The notes under the pieces are model-generated. The model did not search any database, was not told the DNA's origin, and saw only the letters and a list, made by a program, of their open reading frames with translations. Position numbers and translations under genes: made by a program. Of a stretch of DNA of 64,000 nucleotides, positions 1-9,306 are shown piece by piece (within the stretch, counting starts at the first letter, position 1; each line of letters starts with the position of its first letter). This DNA is from Pelagibacteraceae bacterium AG-464-P07 (GTDB lineage: Bacteria > Pseudomonadota > Alphaproteobacteria > Pelagibacterales > Pelagibacteraceae), in assembly GCA_003211695.1 (NCBI GenBank), contig QCSA01000004.1, forward strand, positions 1 to 64,000, read 5' to 3'.

Positions 1-752
1 TTTTTTGCATTTCTTTTTTGATGTAAATGGTGAAATACTACAGAAGCGCTGTTTGAAATATTGAGGCTTTCAACATTTTTATTTATATCTATTCTGAGTA
101 AGAAATCAGATTTTTTTTTTGTTTGAAATTTTAACCCGTAGCCTTCTGAACCAAAGAGTAAGACATTGTTTCCGTTCCAATCATGTTTTGTAAAATCTTT
201 ACTCCCTTCAACATCAAAACCACTTACCCAAAAGTTTTTCGATTGTAAATATTTTAAAGTTGTATTAATATTAGATACTTTAAATATATTTAATAATTCA
301 ATGCATCCACTAGCACTTTTGTAAAGAAGTTTACTCTTACTAGGAAAGAATCTTTCTGCAACGATTATTCCATCAATATTAAATGAAGCAGCGCTTCTTA
401 TTATAGATCCGATATTTCTGGGATCAGTTACTCCTTCAAGAGCAACAATAGTGATATTTTTTTTCTCTGAATTTTGTATTAAATATTCTTTTATATTTGA
501 TTCTTCCAAAGGTTCGATTTCAGCAATTAATCCTTGATGAGAAATTTGATCTTTTGAGCAAAATCTATCCAATTCTTTCTTAGTTTTATAAAAAACCCTT
601 ATATCTTTTAATAAGTATTTATCTTGATTTTCCCTATTTAAGTTTTTTTTTGATTCTTCAGTAAGAAACACCCTAAGGACTTTTCTTTTTGGGTTTTTTA
701 AAGCTTCGGTGACCGCATGTTTTCCAGCAATTAAAAAAGCTGATTTTTGCAT
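1..752 (-). CDS. rlmB: TrmH/SpoU-family RNA 2'-O-methyltransferase, 3'-truncated by window edge
   Basis: About 250 residues are visible; the C-terminus runs off the window. The protein begins MQKSAFLIAGKHAVTEAL, as TrmH-family N-terminal substrate-binding domains do. The three SPOUT knot motifs follow: EGVTDPRNIGSIIRSAASF (S-adenosylmethionine fold and catalytic Asn/Arg region), LLFGSEGYGLK, and VESLNISNSASV. Family members methylate a ribose in 23S rRNA or tRNA. The RlmB-like N-terminus favours the 23S G2251 enzyme, but TrmH relatives cannot be excluded. It is divergent from the tRNA-Tyr/tuf unit with 131 bp between them. Confidence 0.85.
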   Translation of the reverse strand, partial: MQKSAFLIAGKHAVTEALKNPKRKVLRVFLTEESKKNLNRENQDKYLLKDIRVFYKTKKELDRFCSKDQISHQGLIAEIEPLEESNIKEYLIQNSEKKNITIVALEGVTDPRNIGSIIRSAASFNIDGIIVAERFFPSKSKLLYKSASGCIELLNIFKVSNINTTLKYLQSKNFWVSGFDVEGSKDFTKHDWNGNNVLLFGSEGYGLKFQTKKKSDFLLRIDINKNVESLNISNSASVVFHHLHQKRNAK

Positions 753-806
753 GATATTTCAATTATTTTTCCACTAATATCATACTTTTTTGAATAAAAT
801 CACATA

Positions 807-835
807 TTGCATTTATTTAAGAACATGCATATAAA
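807..835 (+). promoter_or_regulatory. Promoter candidate for tRNA-Tyr and the tuf/rif cluster
   Basis: TTGCAT at 807-812 and TATAAA at 830-835 are separated by exactly 17 nt, a good sigma-70 arrangement. It lies 48 bp upstream of tRNA-Tyr. No equally good promoter is seen again before tuf, so it may drive the whole tRNA-tuf-secE-nusG series. The assignment is by pattern only. Confidence 0.6.
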
Positions 836-883
836 ACCTTGTTGTCGATAGCTTTATTGAAAAGGGGGTTACCCCTACGAATT

Positions 884-969
884 GGAGGGGTACCAAAGTG
901 GTCAAATGGGGCGGGCTGTAAACCCGTTGACTTCGGTCTTCGAAGGTTCGAATCCTTCTCCCTCCACCA
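884..969 (+). tRNA. tRNA-Tyr (GTA)
   Basis: The acceptor stem GGAGGGG pairs with TCCCTCC (one G-U). The anticodon GTA is at 918-920, there is a long class II variable arm, the T-loop is GGTTCGAATCC, and CCA is encoded at 967-969. It is the first gene of the classic tRNA-Tyr / tRNA-Gly / tuf / tRNA-Trp order. Confidence 0.95.
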
Positions 970-1028
970 TTCAAGAGAGTTTGAAACAATATATTGATAT
1001 TTAGAGTGTGTGATACGTTTGGAATGAT

Positions 1029-1102
1029 GCGGGTGTAGTTCAATGGTAGAACACCAGCCTTCCAAGCTGGTTGTGAGGGTTCGATTCCCTTCACCCGCTC
1101 CA
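1029..1102 (+). tRNA. tRNA-Gly (TCC)
   Basis: The acceptor stem GCGGGTG pairs perfectly with CACCCGC. The anticodon TCC is at 1061-1063, the T-arm is GGGTTCGATTCCC, and CCA is encoded at 1100-1102. It sits between tRNA-Tyr and tuf and is probably cotranscribed with them. Confidence 0.96.
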
Positions 1103-1141
1103 GGTTATTATAAAGAAAGCAAGTATTATTGAGGTATTGAA

Positions 1142-2335
1142 ATGGCAGAGAAAAAAAAATTTGAGAGAAATAAACCACATGCTAACGTAGGCACAATTGG
1201 TCATGTGGATCACGGGAAAACTACATTAACAGCTGCAATAACAAAGGTTTTGTCTGAAAAAGGTGGTGCAGAGTTTGTTGCTTATGATCAGATTGACAAT
1301 GCTCCTGAGGAAAAGGAACGAGGAATAACTATAGCGACTGCTCACGTAGAATATGAAACCGATAAAAGACATTATGCACATGTAGACTGTCCAGGACATG
1401 CAGACTATGTAAAAAATATGATTACAGGAGCTGCACAAATGGATGGAGCAATATTAGTTGTTAGTGCAGCAGATGGACCAATGCCACAAACTAGAGAACA
1501 TATTCTATTAGCGAATCAAGTTGGTGTTAAAGCTATAGTCGTTTACTTAAATAAAATAGATCAAGTTAAAGATAAAGAATTAGTTGGTTTGGTCGAAGAA
1601 GAAATCAGAGAATTATTAACATCTTATAAATTTCCTGGTAAAAAAATTCCAATTATTAAAGGTTCTGCATTAGCTGCAGTTGACGGCACAGATGAAACAA
1701 CTGGAAAAAATTCAATTCTTGAATTAATGAAAGCAATTGATGAACATATACCACAACCTGATAGACCAAAAGATAAACCTTTCTTAATGCCGGTTGAAGA
1801 TATCTTTACTATTTCAGGTCGAGGAACTGTTGCGACAGGCCGTGTAGAACAAGGGGTTGTTAAAACTGGTGGAGAACTCGAAATTGTCGGAATCAGAGAA
1901 ACAAAAAAAACCGTTTGTACTGGCGTAGAAATGTTTAGAAAAATTTTAGATACCGGTGAAGCTGGAGACAACATTGGAGTATTATTAAGAGGTGTGGAAA
2001 GAGCGGATGTAGAAAGAGGACAAGTATTAGCTAAACCCGGCTCTGTAACACCGCACACCAAATTCGAGGCACAAGCTTATATATTAAAAAAAGAAGAAGG
2101 CGGAAGACATACTCCTTTCTTTACAAAATATAGACCGCAGTTTTATTTCAGAACAACTGATGTAACAGGAGAAGTTGAGCTTGCAAAAGGTACTGAAATG
2201 GTAATGCCAGGAGATGATGCAAAATTTACTGTTAAATTGATTACTCCAATAGCAATGAATGATAAATTAAACTTTGCAATCCGTGAAGGTGGTAAAACTG
2301 TTGGAGCTGGTGTGGTAACAAAAATTTTAGAGTAA
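1142..2335 (+). CDS. tuf: Elongation factor Tu
   Basis: This 397-residue GTPase delivers aminoacyl-tRNA to the ribosomal A site. The P-loop GHVDHGKT is at residues 20-27, switch II DCPGH at 82-86 and NKID at 137-140. The length matches bacterial EF-Tu (about 394-397) and domains 2 and 3 are complete. The start is supported by the [21 protein letters not shown]-terminus and a GAGG about 8 nt upstream, one of the clearer Shine-Dalgarno sequences in the cluster. It lies between tRNA-Gly and tRNA-Trp. No second tuf follows fusA in this window, so the usual str-operon copy is missing. Confidence 0.98.
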   Translation: MAEKKKFERNKPHANVGTIGHVDHGKTTLTAAITKVLSEKGGAEFVAYDQIDNAPEEKERGITIATAHVEYETDKRHYAHVDCPGHADYVKNMITGAAQMDGAILVVSAADGPMPQTREHILLANQVGVKAIVVYLNKIDQVKDKELVGLVEEEIRELLTSYKFPGKKIPIIKGSALAAVDGTDETTGKNSILELMKAIDEHIPQPDRPKDKPFLMPVEDIFTISGRGTVATGRVEQGVVKTGGELEIVGIRETKKTVCTGVEMFRKILDTGEAGDNIGVLLRGVERADVERGQVLAKPGSVTPHTKFEAQAYILKKEEGGRHTPFFTKYRPQFYFRTTDVTGEVELAKGTEMVMPGDDAKFTVKLITPIAMNDKLNFAIREGGKTVGAGVVTKILE

Positions 2336-2343
2336 AACTCTTT

Positions 2344-2419
2344 AGGAGTGTAGCTCAATTGGTAGAGCACCGGTCTCCAAAACCGGAGGTTGTGGGTTCG
2401 ATCCCCTCCGCTCCTGCCA
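2344..2419 (+). tRNA. tRNA-Trp (CCA)
   Basis: The acceptor stem AGGAGTG pairs with CGCTCCT (one G-U). The anticodon CCA is at 2377-2379 in a CTCCAAA loop, the T-arm is GGGTTCGATCCC, and a 3' CCA is encoded at 2417-2419. It starts 9 nt after the tuf stop codon and ends 15 nt before secE, so it must be processed out of a mixed tRNA/mRNA transcript. Confidence 0.96.
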
Positions 2420-2434
2420 AATTAGAGAAATAGT

Positions 2435-2626
2435 ATGATCAGTCCATTTAAATTTATACAAGAAGTTAAGAATGAAGCTTTTAAAGTTTCTTGGCCTACA
2501 GGAAAGGAAACACTAACAGGAGCAGTAATGGTTGTCTTGTTGGCTATAGTTGCTGCTATATTTTTTTTAATTTTAGATCAAATACTCAAATTTTTTTTGA
2601 ATTTTGCATTAACTATAAATTTTTAA
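2435..2626 (+). CDS. secE: Preprotein translocase subunit SecE
   Basis: A 63-residue single-span SecE, the short form common in alphaproteobacteria. A basic amphipathic N-terminal helix with the conserved FIQEVKNEAFKVSWPTGKET segment is followed by one membrane helix at about residues 28-55. It clamps SecY in the inner-membrane translocon. It is immediately upstream of nusG (3-nt gap), the universal secE-nusG pairing. Its partner secY is at 25.4 kb. Confidence 0.95.
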   Translation: MISPFKFIQEVKNEAFKVSWPTGKETLTGAVMVVLLAIVAAIFFLILDQILKFFLNFALTINF

Positions 2627-2629
2627 ATT

Positions 2630-3160
2630 ATGAAAAATTGGTATATAGTTCAGTCCTATTCAAGCTTTGAAAAGAAGGTTGCAAAAACAATTCAAGAGGA
2701 AGCTAAAAAAGCAAATTTAGAAGATAAGATTGAAGAAGTGCTTGTACCCACTCAAGAAGTAACTGAAGTTAGAAGGGGTAAGCGATTCCAAAGGAAAAAA
2801 AAGTATTTCCCGGGATATGTTTTAGTCAAAATGGACATGGATAATCAGATATATCATTTAATAAAGAATATAAAAAAAGTAAGTGGTTTTTTAGGTCAAA
2901 AAGGAAATCCATTTCCTGTTTCTGAAAAAGAAATACAAAAAATTAAGGGGCAAATAAAAGATGGAGTAGTTCAATCAAAATCTTTTATAAGTTACAATAC
3001 TGGCGAAAATGTTCAGGTCATTGATGGACCGTTTGCGTCATTTCATGGTCTCGTTGAAGAGGTTGACGAAGAAAAATCAAGACTTAAAGTTTCGGTTATG
3101 ATTTTTGGAAGGCCAACTCCGGTAGAACTAGAATTTAATCAGGTTGAAAAAGTACAATAA
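2630..3160 (+). CDS. nusG: Transcription termination/antitermination factor NusG
   Basis: 176 residues, a normal NusG length. The N-terminal NGN domain starts [19 protein letters not shown] and contains the conserved FPGYVLVKM segment. The C-terminal KOW domain carries [16 protein letters not shown]. NusG binds RNA polymerase beta prime and couples it to Rho or to ribosomal S10. The stop codon shares one base with the rplK start (TAATG), suggesting translational coupling. There is no clear Shine-Dalgarno before its ATG, which follows the secE stop by 3 nt. Confidence 0.97.
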   Translation: MKNWYIVQSYSSFEKKVAKTIQEEAKKANLEDKIEEVLVPTQEVTEVRRGKRFQRKKKYFPGYVLVKMDMDNQIYHLIKNIKKVSGFLGQKGNPFPVSEKEIQKIKGQIKDGVVQSKSFISYNTGENVQVIDGPFASFHGLVEEVDEEKSRLKVSVMIFGRPTPVELEFNQVEKVQ

Positions 3161-3588
3161 TGGCAAAAAAAGAAATTAAAGAATATGTAAAACTGCAGAT
3201 CAAAGGTGGCCAAGCCAATCCAGCTCCACCTGTTGGTCCTGCTCTTGGACAAAGAGGAATTAATATTATGGAATTTTGCAAGGCATTTAATGAAAGAACA
3301 AAAAATTTTATGGGCAATCCAGTGCCAGTTGTTATAACAGTTTACAAAGATAAAAAATTTGACTTTGTTATCAAATCACCTCCAGCCTCTCACTTCATTA
3401 AACAAGCTGCAAAATTAAAAAGTGGATCTAAAGAGCCGGGAAGAGTTATTACAGGCTCAATAACGATGAAGCAAGCAGAACAAATAGCCAAAGAAAAAAT
3501 GAAAGATCTTAATGCCTTTGATTTAAAAGAAGCTACTAAAATTATATGTGGTTCCGCACGTTCAATGGGTATTGAGGTTAAGGATTAA
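3160..3588 (+). CDS. rplK: 50S ribosomal protein L11
   Basis: 142 residues, identical in length to E. coli L11. The proline-rich [11 protein letters not shown] segment at 21-31 is the hallmark of the N-terminal thiopeptide-binding domain in the GTPase-associated centre. The C-terminal 23S-binding domain ends with the CGSARSMGI motif. Its start overlaps the nusG stop by one base, so no separate L1/L11 autoregulatory leader can lie in an intergenic gap here; any such site would have to be inside nusG. Confidence 0.97.
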   Translation: MAKKEIKEYVKLQIKGGQANPAPPVGPALGQRGINIMEFCKAFNERTKNFMGNPVPVVITVYKDKKFDFVIKSPPASHFIKQAAKLKSGSKEPGRVITGSITMKQAEQIAKEKMKDLNAFDLKEATKIICGSARSMGIEVKD

Positions 3589-3593
3589 ATTTA

Positions 3594-4280
3594 ATGATTT
3601 CTAAAAGATATAAGGCTTTACCTCAAGAAAATAGAAAGTTAAAGAATGATACGATAGAGAATTTGTTAAAAACTGTTAAAAAAAATTGCACGACAAAGTT
3701 TGATGAGTCAATTGACGTTAATTTTAAACTAAATTTAAAACAAAAAAAAAGTGAAATAAATATAAGAACTGTACTTAATTTACCTGTAGGAAAAAATAAA
3801 AAAATTAAAGTAGCGGTTATTTGTGAAGAGGAAAGATTAAAAGAAGCCAAAATAAGTGGAGCTGATATTATTGGCTCAGATGATTTAATTAATAATATTT
3901 CTGCAGGAAAAATTAATTTTGAAAAACTTATATCAACTCCAAAAATGATGGTTAAATTAGGTAAGCTTGGAAAAATTTTAGGTCCAAAAGGATTGATGCC
4001 AAATCCTAAACTTGGAACTGTTACAAATGAAATTATGAAAACAGTGAAAGATATAAAATCTGGTCAAGTTGAAATCAAAAATGATAAAGATGGTAATATT
4101 GGTTTATCAATTGGAAAAAAAAGTTTTTCGAATGAAAATTTAATCAAAAATTTTAACTCAGTTGTTGATACTATTATAAAAGAGAAGCCCGTAGGAGTTA
4201 AAGGCAATCTTGTTACGAGTGTATTCGTTACCTCAACAATGGGAGTATCTTACAAACTAAAACTGAACAAGAATATTTAA
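3594..4280 (+). CDS. rplA: 50S ribosomal protein L1
   Basis: 228 residues against about 230 in the family. The signature LGKILGPKGLMPNPKLGTV is near residue 122. The two-domain L1 binds the mobile 23S L1 stalk that releases E-site tRNA, and in many bacteria represses its own operon. The sequence is unusually lysine-rich in the first 60 residues, in keeping with this AT-rich genome. It follows rplK by 5 nt. Confidence 0.97.
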   Translation: MISKRYKALPQENRKLKNDTIENLLKTVKKNCTTKFDESIDVNFKLNLKQKKSEINIRTVLNLPVGKNKKIKVAVICEEERLKEAKISGADIIGSDDLINNISAGKINFEKLISTPKMMVKLGKLGKILGPKGLMPNPKLGTVTNEIMKTVKDIKSGQVEIKNDKDGNIGLSIGKKSFSNENLIKNFNSVVDTIIKEKPVGVKGNLVTSVFVTSTMGVSYKLKLNKNI

Positions 4281-4284
4281 TTTT

Positions 4285-4800
4285 ATGATAAACAAAGAAC
4301 AAAAAAAAAAATATATTAGCGAAATGAAAAAATTTTTTGAAGCCAATGATTCAATATTAGTAACTCACTATCAGGGTTTAACTGTTAATCAATTAGATGA
4401 GTTACGAGCTGAAATGAGAAAACATGGTATAATGTTCAAAATTACAAAAAATAGAATTACAAAGTTAGCCCTAAAAGATACCAAATGTGAAGATATTGAA
4501 GATTTGTTTTCAGGACCTACTGCTGTTGCGTTTTCAAAAGATGCAATTTTTTCAGCAAAAATTTTGGCTAAATTTTCAAAAGATAATCAAAATTTAAAGA
4601 TTCTTGGCGGACTAATGGGTAAAGAGGTTCTTAAACTTGAAGATGTGCTGAAAATTGCCACACTACCAACATTAAATGAAGCTAGAGCTAAAATTACTAG
4701 TATTTTACAATCTCCAGCAAAAAAATTAGTAAGTATTTTACTTGCTCCTGGTTCAAAAATTGCTATTTTGGCGCTCGAAAAGAGTAAACAATCAACATAG
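4285..4800 (+). CDS. rplJ: 50S ribosomal protein L10
   Basis: 171 residues. The N-terminal 23S-binding half shows [16 protein letters not shown] and [11 protein letters not shown]; the C-terminal helix that carries L7/L12 dimers is present. It starts 4 nt after the rplA stop. The classical L10 leader, which lies in the long rplA-rplJ gap of E. coli, therefore has no room here and autoregulation, if any, must differ. Confidence 0.96.
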   Translation: MINKEQKKKYISEMKKFFEANDSILVTHYQGLTVNQLDELRAEMRKHGIMFKITKNRITKLALKDTKCEDIEDLFSGPTAVAFSKDAIFSAKILAKFSKDNQNLKILGGLMGKEVLKLEDVLKIATLPTLNEARAKITSILQSPAKKLVSILLAPGSKIAILALEKSKQST

Positions 4801-4807
4801 AAAATTT

Positions 4808-5173
4808 ATGGCCGATTTAAATAAAATCATCGAAGTTTTGTCAAAATTAACAGTAGTAGAATCAGCTGAACTTTCAAAACGATTAGAGGAAAAATGGGGA
4901 GTGTCTGCAGCAACAGCTGTTGCTGTATCACCAGTTGCTGCATCGGCACCAGTAGAAGAAAAAAGTGAATTTACAATTATGCTTACTTCAGCTGGGGATA
5001 AAAAAATTAATGTAATAAAAGAAATTAGAACATTTACAACATTAGGTTTGAAAGAAGCTAAAGATTTGGTTGAAGGAGCACCTAATGAAATAAAATCAGG
5101 TGTTAATAAAAAAGAAGCAGAAGAAATTAAGAAAAAATTAGAGGCTGCTGGGGCCAAAGTAGAATTAAAATAA
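4808..5173 (+). CDS. rplL: 50S ribosomal protein L7/L12
   Basis: 121 residues beginning [19 protein letters not shown]. The N-terminal dimerization domain is followed by an Ala/Val/Pro hinge at about residues 33-48 and the C-terminal factor-binding domain ([20 protein letters not shown], the EF-G/EF-Tu contact). The reading frame is open further upstream to 4742, but that would add 22 residues overlapping rplJ; the MADL start matches the family. It lies 7 nt after rplJ and is followed by a strong stem-loop before rpoB. Confidence 0.96.
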   Translation: MADLNKIIEVLSKLTVVESAELSKRLEEKWGVSAATAVAVSPVAASAPVEEKSEFTIMLTSAGDKKINVIKEIRTFTTLGLKEAKDLVEGAPNEIKSGVNKKEAEEIKKKLEAAGAKVELK

Positions 5174-5184
5174 CAAAATTTTTA

Positions 5185-5208
5185 AATCTGGTTTATAAAA
5201 ATCAGATT
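5185..5208 (+). promoter_or_regulatory. Stem-loop in the rplL-rpoB intercistronic gap
   Basis: Positions 5185-5194 pair with 5199-5208 over 10 base pairs (one G-U) around an ATAA loop. It fills most of the 41-bp gap and ends 6 nt before the rpoB ATG. There is no following U-tract, so it looks like a processing or attenuation element rather than a terminator. E. coli has an RNase III site at the same place; functional equivalence is inference. Confidence 0.6.
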
Positions 5209-5214
5209 CAATAA

Positions 5215-8200
5215 ATGCAATTATCGCTTACTGAGAAAAGAAGTATCAGAAAAAATTTTGGAAAGTTAAAGGAAACTTTAAAAATTCCAAATTTGATAGA
5301 AGTGCAAAAAAATTCATATAATGAATTTCTAAACATAGATGATCAAAATAAAAAAGACTCTCTAATAAAAGGTTTAACCAGAGTTTTCAACAACATATTT
5401 CCTATAGAAGATTTAGGAGAAAAAGCGACATTAGAATATGTTTCTTATCGATTAGAAAAACCGAAATATGGTGTAGAAGAATGTATTTCGAGAGATTTAA
5501 CTTATTCATCAGCTCTAAAACCAATTTTAAGACTAGTAGTTTACGAAATTAATCATGAAAATAATACGAAAGAAATATTGTCTGCTAAAGAACAAGAAGT
5601 TTACATGGGAGAAATTCCGATGATGACACCTAGTGGAACATTTATAGTTAATGGTGTTCAAAGGGTTGTTGTCAACCAAATGCATAGAAGTCCCGGTGTT
5701 TTCTTTGATCATGATAAAGGAAAAACTCACGCTAGTGGCAAATTATTATTTAACTGTAGAGTAATTCCAAACAGAGGATCCTGGATGGATTTTGAATATG
5801 ACATAAAGGATTTATTGTATTTTAGAATTGATAGAAAGAGGAAATTACTTGTGTCAACTCTTTTACAAGCATTGAAATATAATAAAAAGGAAATAGCTGA
5901 TTTATTTTATGAAAGTCAAAAGTTTGAATATAATTCAAAATTAAATAAATGGAAAACAATATTTAATCCAGAAAATTATAAATTTAAAAAAATTTCAGAA
6001 GAAATAATTGATGCAAAGACTAATAAGGTAGTTGTTAAATCGGGATCTAGAACTAATTTGTCACAAGCACAAAAACTTTACGACAATGGATTAAAAGATA
6101 TTTATGTTTCAAATGACGCAATTTATGGAAGATTTTTACATAATGATATAAGTTTACCCTCGGAAGAAAGTATTTCTATAGGAACAGAAATCACTGATGA
6201 AATTTTAACCAAGGTCATAGAAAATAATATAAAAAGTATTTTAATTTCCACTACTAACTCCATTAACAAAGGACCTTATTTGCTCAAAACTATGTTGGCA
6301 GATAAAAATAATACTAAAGAAGAAGCAATTACTGACATATACAAAATTTTAAGACCAGGAGAACCTCCTACATTAGAAATTGCGAATCAAATTTTTCAAA
6401 ATTTATTTTTCGGCTCAGATCGCTATGATTTATCAGATATAGGAAGAGTAAAAATGAATTCAAGATTAAATTTAGATTGTTCTGACAAAATAACGATACT
6501 TAGAAATGAAGATATTATTGCAATTATTAAACTCATGTTAGATCTTCGCGATGGTAAAAACGAAGTTGACGATATTGATCATCTAGGTAATAGACGAGTT
6601 AGATCTGTAGGTGAGTTAGTTGAAAACCAGACACGTATTGGCATATATAGAATGGAAAGAGCAATTAAAGAAAAAATGTCTACCTTAGAGATTGAGTCTG
6701 CAATGCCGCAAGACCTCATTAATGCAAAACCATTAACATTAGCTTTAAAAGATTTTTTTGGAACTTCTCAACTCTCTCAATTTATGGATCAAACCAATCC
6801 ATTATCTGAAATAACTCATAAGAGACGGGTTTCAGCCCTTGGTCCAGGGGGTTTAACAAGAGAAAGAGCAGGATTCGAAGTAAGAGATGTCCATCCAACA
6901 CACTATGGAAGAATTTGTCCTATCGAAACACCCGAAGGACCAAATATTGGATTGATCAGTAGTTTGGCAACATATTCAAGAATTAATAAATATGGTTTTA
7001 TAGAAAGTCCTTATAAAAAAGTTGTTGATGGTAAAGTTTTTGACAAAATAAATTATTTATCAGCTATGGAAGAATCAAATTTTACCATAGCACAAGCAAA
7101 CTCCCCAATTGACAATAATGGAAATTTTTTAGAAGATTTAGTGTCCTGTAGAAAATCTCTAAACTTTATTTTGTCTAAACCAGAAAATATTGACTATATA
7201 GATGTATCACCAAAACAACTTGTGTCCGTTGCTGCTTCTTTAATTCCTTTTTTAGAAAATGACGATGCAAACAGAGCCTTAATGGGTTCAAACATGATGA
7301 GACAAGCGGTGCCTTTAATCAAGCCGGAGGCTCCGTTGGTTGGCACAGGCATCGAAAGAGATGTTGCCCTCGATTCAGGTGTAACGATTGTTACAAAAAG
7401 AAGTGGTGTGGTTGATAAAATTGATGGAAAAAGAATAGTTGTAAAAGTTACATCTGAAAAAGATCTAAGTAAATCAGGTGTTGATATTTATAATTTACTA
7501 AAATTTCAAAGATCAAACCAAAATACTTGCATTAATCAAAGACCATTAGTTAGAGTTGGCGATATGGTTTCTGAAGGAGATATTATTGCAGACGGCCCAT
7601 CTACAAAATTAGGTGAACTTGCATTGGGAAAAAATGTTACTGTAGCATTCATGCCCTGGCTTGGGTATAATTTTGAAGATTCAATTTTAATTTCTGAAAG
7701 ATGTGTAACTGACGATGTATTTACATCAATTCATATTGAAGAATATGAATTAATGGCAAGAGATACAAAATTAGGAACTGAAGAAATAACTAGAGATATT
7801 CCAAATGTAAGTGAGGAAGCATTAAGAAATTTAGATGAGTCTGGAGTTGTTTATATTGGAGCAGAAGTTAAACCTCATGATATTTTAGCAGGAAAGGTTA
7901 CGCCAAAAGGTGACACTCCATCAGGACCAGAAGAAAAACTTTTAAGATCTATTTTTGGTGAAAAAGCAATAGATGTTATTGATACATCTTTACGTTTACC
8001 ACCGGGAAGCGATGGGATTGTTGTGGATGTCAAGGTGTTTAATAGGCACGGTGTAGAAAAAGATGAAAGATCTATAGCAATTGAAAGATCTGAAATAGAA
8101 GTGATTCAAGAAGATAAATTAGTAGAAGAGGAGATTTTAGAAAGAAATACTACACAAAGAGCTATTCACATAATTAAAAATTCAGCACTAAATGAGAAAT

Positions 8201-9303
8201 TTAAAAACATTAAACCAGATGAAAAAATTGAAGAAAACAAAATAGAACTAATGAGTTTAAGCGATTTATTTAAAGTATCACTGAAGGATAATTCCAAAAA
8301 CGAGAGTCTTTTAACGTTAATAGAACAATATAAAAAAGTTAAATTGGATATTAAAGAAAGATTTGAAGATAAGGTTGAAAAAATTAGACAAGGAGATGAA
8401 TTATTACCAAGCGTTATGAAAATGGTAAAAGTTTTTGTTGCAGTAAAGAGACGTCTAAGACCGGGAGATAAGATGTCCGGAAGACATGGAAACAAAGGAG
8501 TTATTAGTAAGATTGTTCCAGTTGAAGATATGCCATATATGGAAAACGGCAAACCTGTGGATATAGTTCTAAATCCCCTAGGGGTTCCAAGCCGAATGAA
8601 TGTTGGACAAATTTTAGAAACTCACCTTGGCTGGAGTTGTTCTGAACTAGGAGAAAATCTGAAAAAATTAATTAACGAAAATCAAAATAAAATAAACCGT
8701 AGTGAAAGCGTTGTTTCATTGTTGAAATCAATTTACGGAAAAGATTTTTACGATAAGGCTATTAAAAATTTATCATCAATTGAGTTTAATGACCTATGTG
8801 AAAATTTAATCAAAGGAGTTCCAATATCTACTCCTGTATTTGATGGCGCAAAGGAAAAAAATGTAACTGATATGCTGAAGTTAGCAAATTTACCTACCTC
8901 TGGACAAACAATATTATGGGATGGAAGAACAGGTGAAAAATTCGATAGACTTGTGACAGTGGGCACTATTTATATGTTAAAATTACATCATCTAGTAGAA
9001 GATAAAATACATGCTCGATCAACGGGACCTTATAGTTTAGTAACCCAACAACCTTTAGGAGGGAAAGCTCAACTTGGAGGTCAAAGATTTGGTGAAATGG
9101 AAGTTTGGGCACTCGAAGCATATGGAGCATCCTATACTTTACAAGAAATACTAACGGTCAAATCTGATGATGTAGCTGGAAGAGTAAAAATATATGAAAC
9201 GATAGTTAAAGGTGAAGAAAATTTTCAATCAGGTGTACCTGAATCTTTCAATGTACTAGTTAAAGAAATCAAGTCTTTAGGGCTAAATATTGAATTAAAA
9301 TAA
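5215..9303 (+). CDS. rpoB: DNA-directed RNA polymerase subunit beta
   Basis: A full-length 1362-residue beta subunit (E. coli 1342). The rifampicin-region motif [19 protein letters not shown] is intact with the sensitive-type residues, followed by [19 protein letters not shown]. Further conserved blocks are [26 protein letters not shown] and [15 protein letters not shown], and the C-terminal [20 protein letters not shown] clamp segment. It forms the catalytic cleft with beta prime. It follows rplL after a 41-bp gap with a stem-loop and is 3 nt upstream of rpoC. Confidence 0.98.
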   Translation: MQLSLTEKRSIRKNFGKLKETLKIPNLIEVQKNSYNEFLNIDDQNKKDSLIKGLTRVFNNIFPIEDLGEKATLEYVSYRLEKPKYGVEECISRDLTYSSALKPILRLVVYEINHENNTKEILSAKEQEVYMGEIPMMTPSGTFIVNGVQRVVVNQMHRSPGVFFDHDKGKTHASGKLLFNCRVIPNRGSWMDFEYDIKDLLYFRIDRKRKLLVSTLLQALKYNKKEIADLFYESQKFEYNSKLNKWKTIFNPENYKFKKISEEIIDAKTNKVVVKSGSRTNLSQAQKLYDNGLKDIYVSNDAIYGRFLHNDISLPSEESISIGTEITDEILTKVIENNIKSILISTTNSINKGPYLLKTMLADKNNTKEEAITDIYKILRPGEPPTLEIANQIFQNLFFGSDRYDLSDIGRVKMNSRLNLDCSDKITILRNEDIIAIIKLMLDLRDGKNEVDDIDHLGNRRVRSVGELVENQTRIGIYRMERAIKEKMSTLEIESAMPQDLINAKPLTLALKDFFGTSQLSQFMDQTNPLSEITHKRRVSALGPGGLTRERAGFEVRDVHPTHYGRICPIETPEGPNIGLISSLATYSRINKYGFIESPYKKVVDGKVFDKINYLSAMEESNFTIAQANSPIDNNGNFLEDLVSCRKSLNFILSKPENIDYIDVSPKQLVSVAASLIPFLENDDANRALMGSNMMRQAVPLIKPEAPLVGTGIERDVALDSGVTIVTKRSGVVDKIDGKRIVVKVTSEKDLSKSGVDIYNLLKFQRSNQNTCINQRPLVRVGDMVSEGDIIADGPSTKLGELALGKNVTVAFMPWLGYNFEDSILISERCVTDDVFTSIHIEEYELMARDTKLGTEEITRDIPNVSEEALRNLDESGVVYIGAEVKPHDILAGKVTPKGDTPSGPEEKLLRSIFGEKAIDVIDTSLRLPPGSDGIVVDVKVFNRHGVEKDERSIAIERSEIEVIQEDKLVEEEILERNTTQRAIHIIKNSALNEKFKNIKPDEKIEENKIELMSLSDLFKVSLKDNSKNESLLTLIEQYKKVKLDIKERFEDKVEKIRQGDELLPSVMKMVKVFVAVKRRLRPGDKMSGRHGNKGVISKIVPVEDMPYMENGKPVDIVLNPLGVPSRMNVGQILETHLGWSCSELGENLKKLINENQNKINRSESVVSLLKSIYGKDFYDKAIKNLSSIEFNDLCENLIKGVPISTPVFDGAKEKNVTDMLKLANLPTSGQTILWDGRTGEKFDRLVTVGTIYMLKLHHLVEDKIHARSTGPYSLVTQQPLGGKAQLGGQRFGEMEVWALEAYGASYTLQEILTVKSDDVAGRVKIYETIVKGEENFQSGVPESFNVLVKEIKSLGLNIELK

Positions 9304-9306
9304 ATT

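Noticed and set aside
813-1178. Leftward open frames across tRNA-Tyr and tRNA-Gly
   Set aside because: They are translations of the reverse strand of two tRNA genes (GGGRRIRTFE-type peptides are a known artefact) and have no family similarity or start signal.
1226-2370. Three leftward open frames inside tuf
   Set aside because: Antisense shadows of a highly conserved gene with strong codon bias; no independent protein features.
4742-4807. Upstream extension of rplL by 22 residues
   Set aside because: Overlaps rplJ and yields a non-homologous leader; the MADLNKI start is family-conserved.
5533-5730. Antisense open frames in rpoB, rpoC, fusA, topA, pyrC, soxA and gatB
   Set aside because: All lie opposite strongly conserved codons, have no start signals, and encode low-complexity Ser/Phe/Leu-rich shadows.
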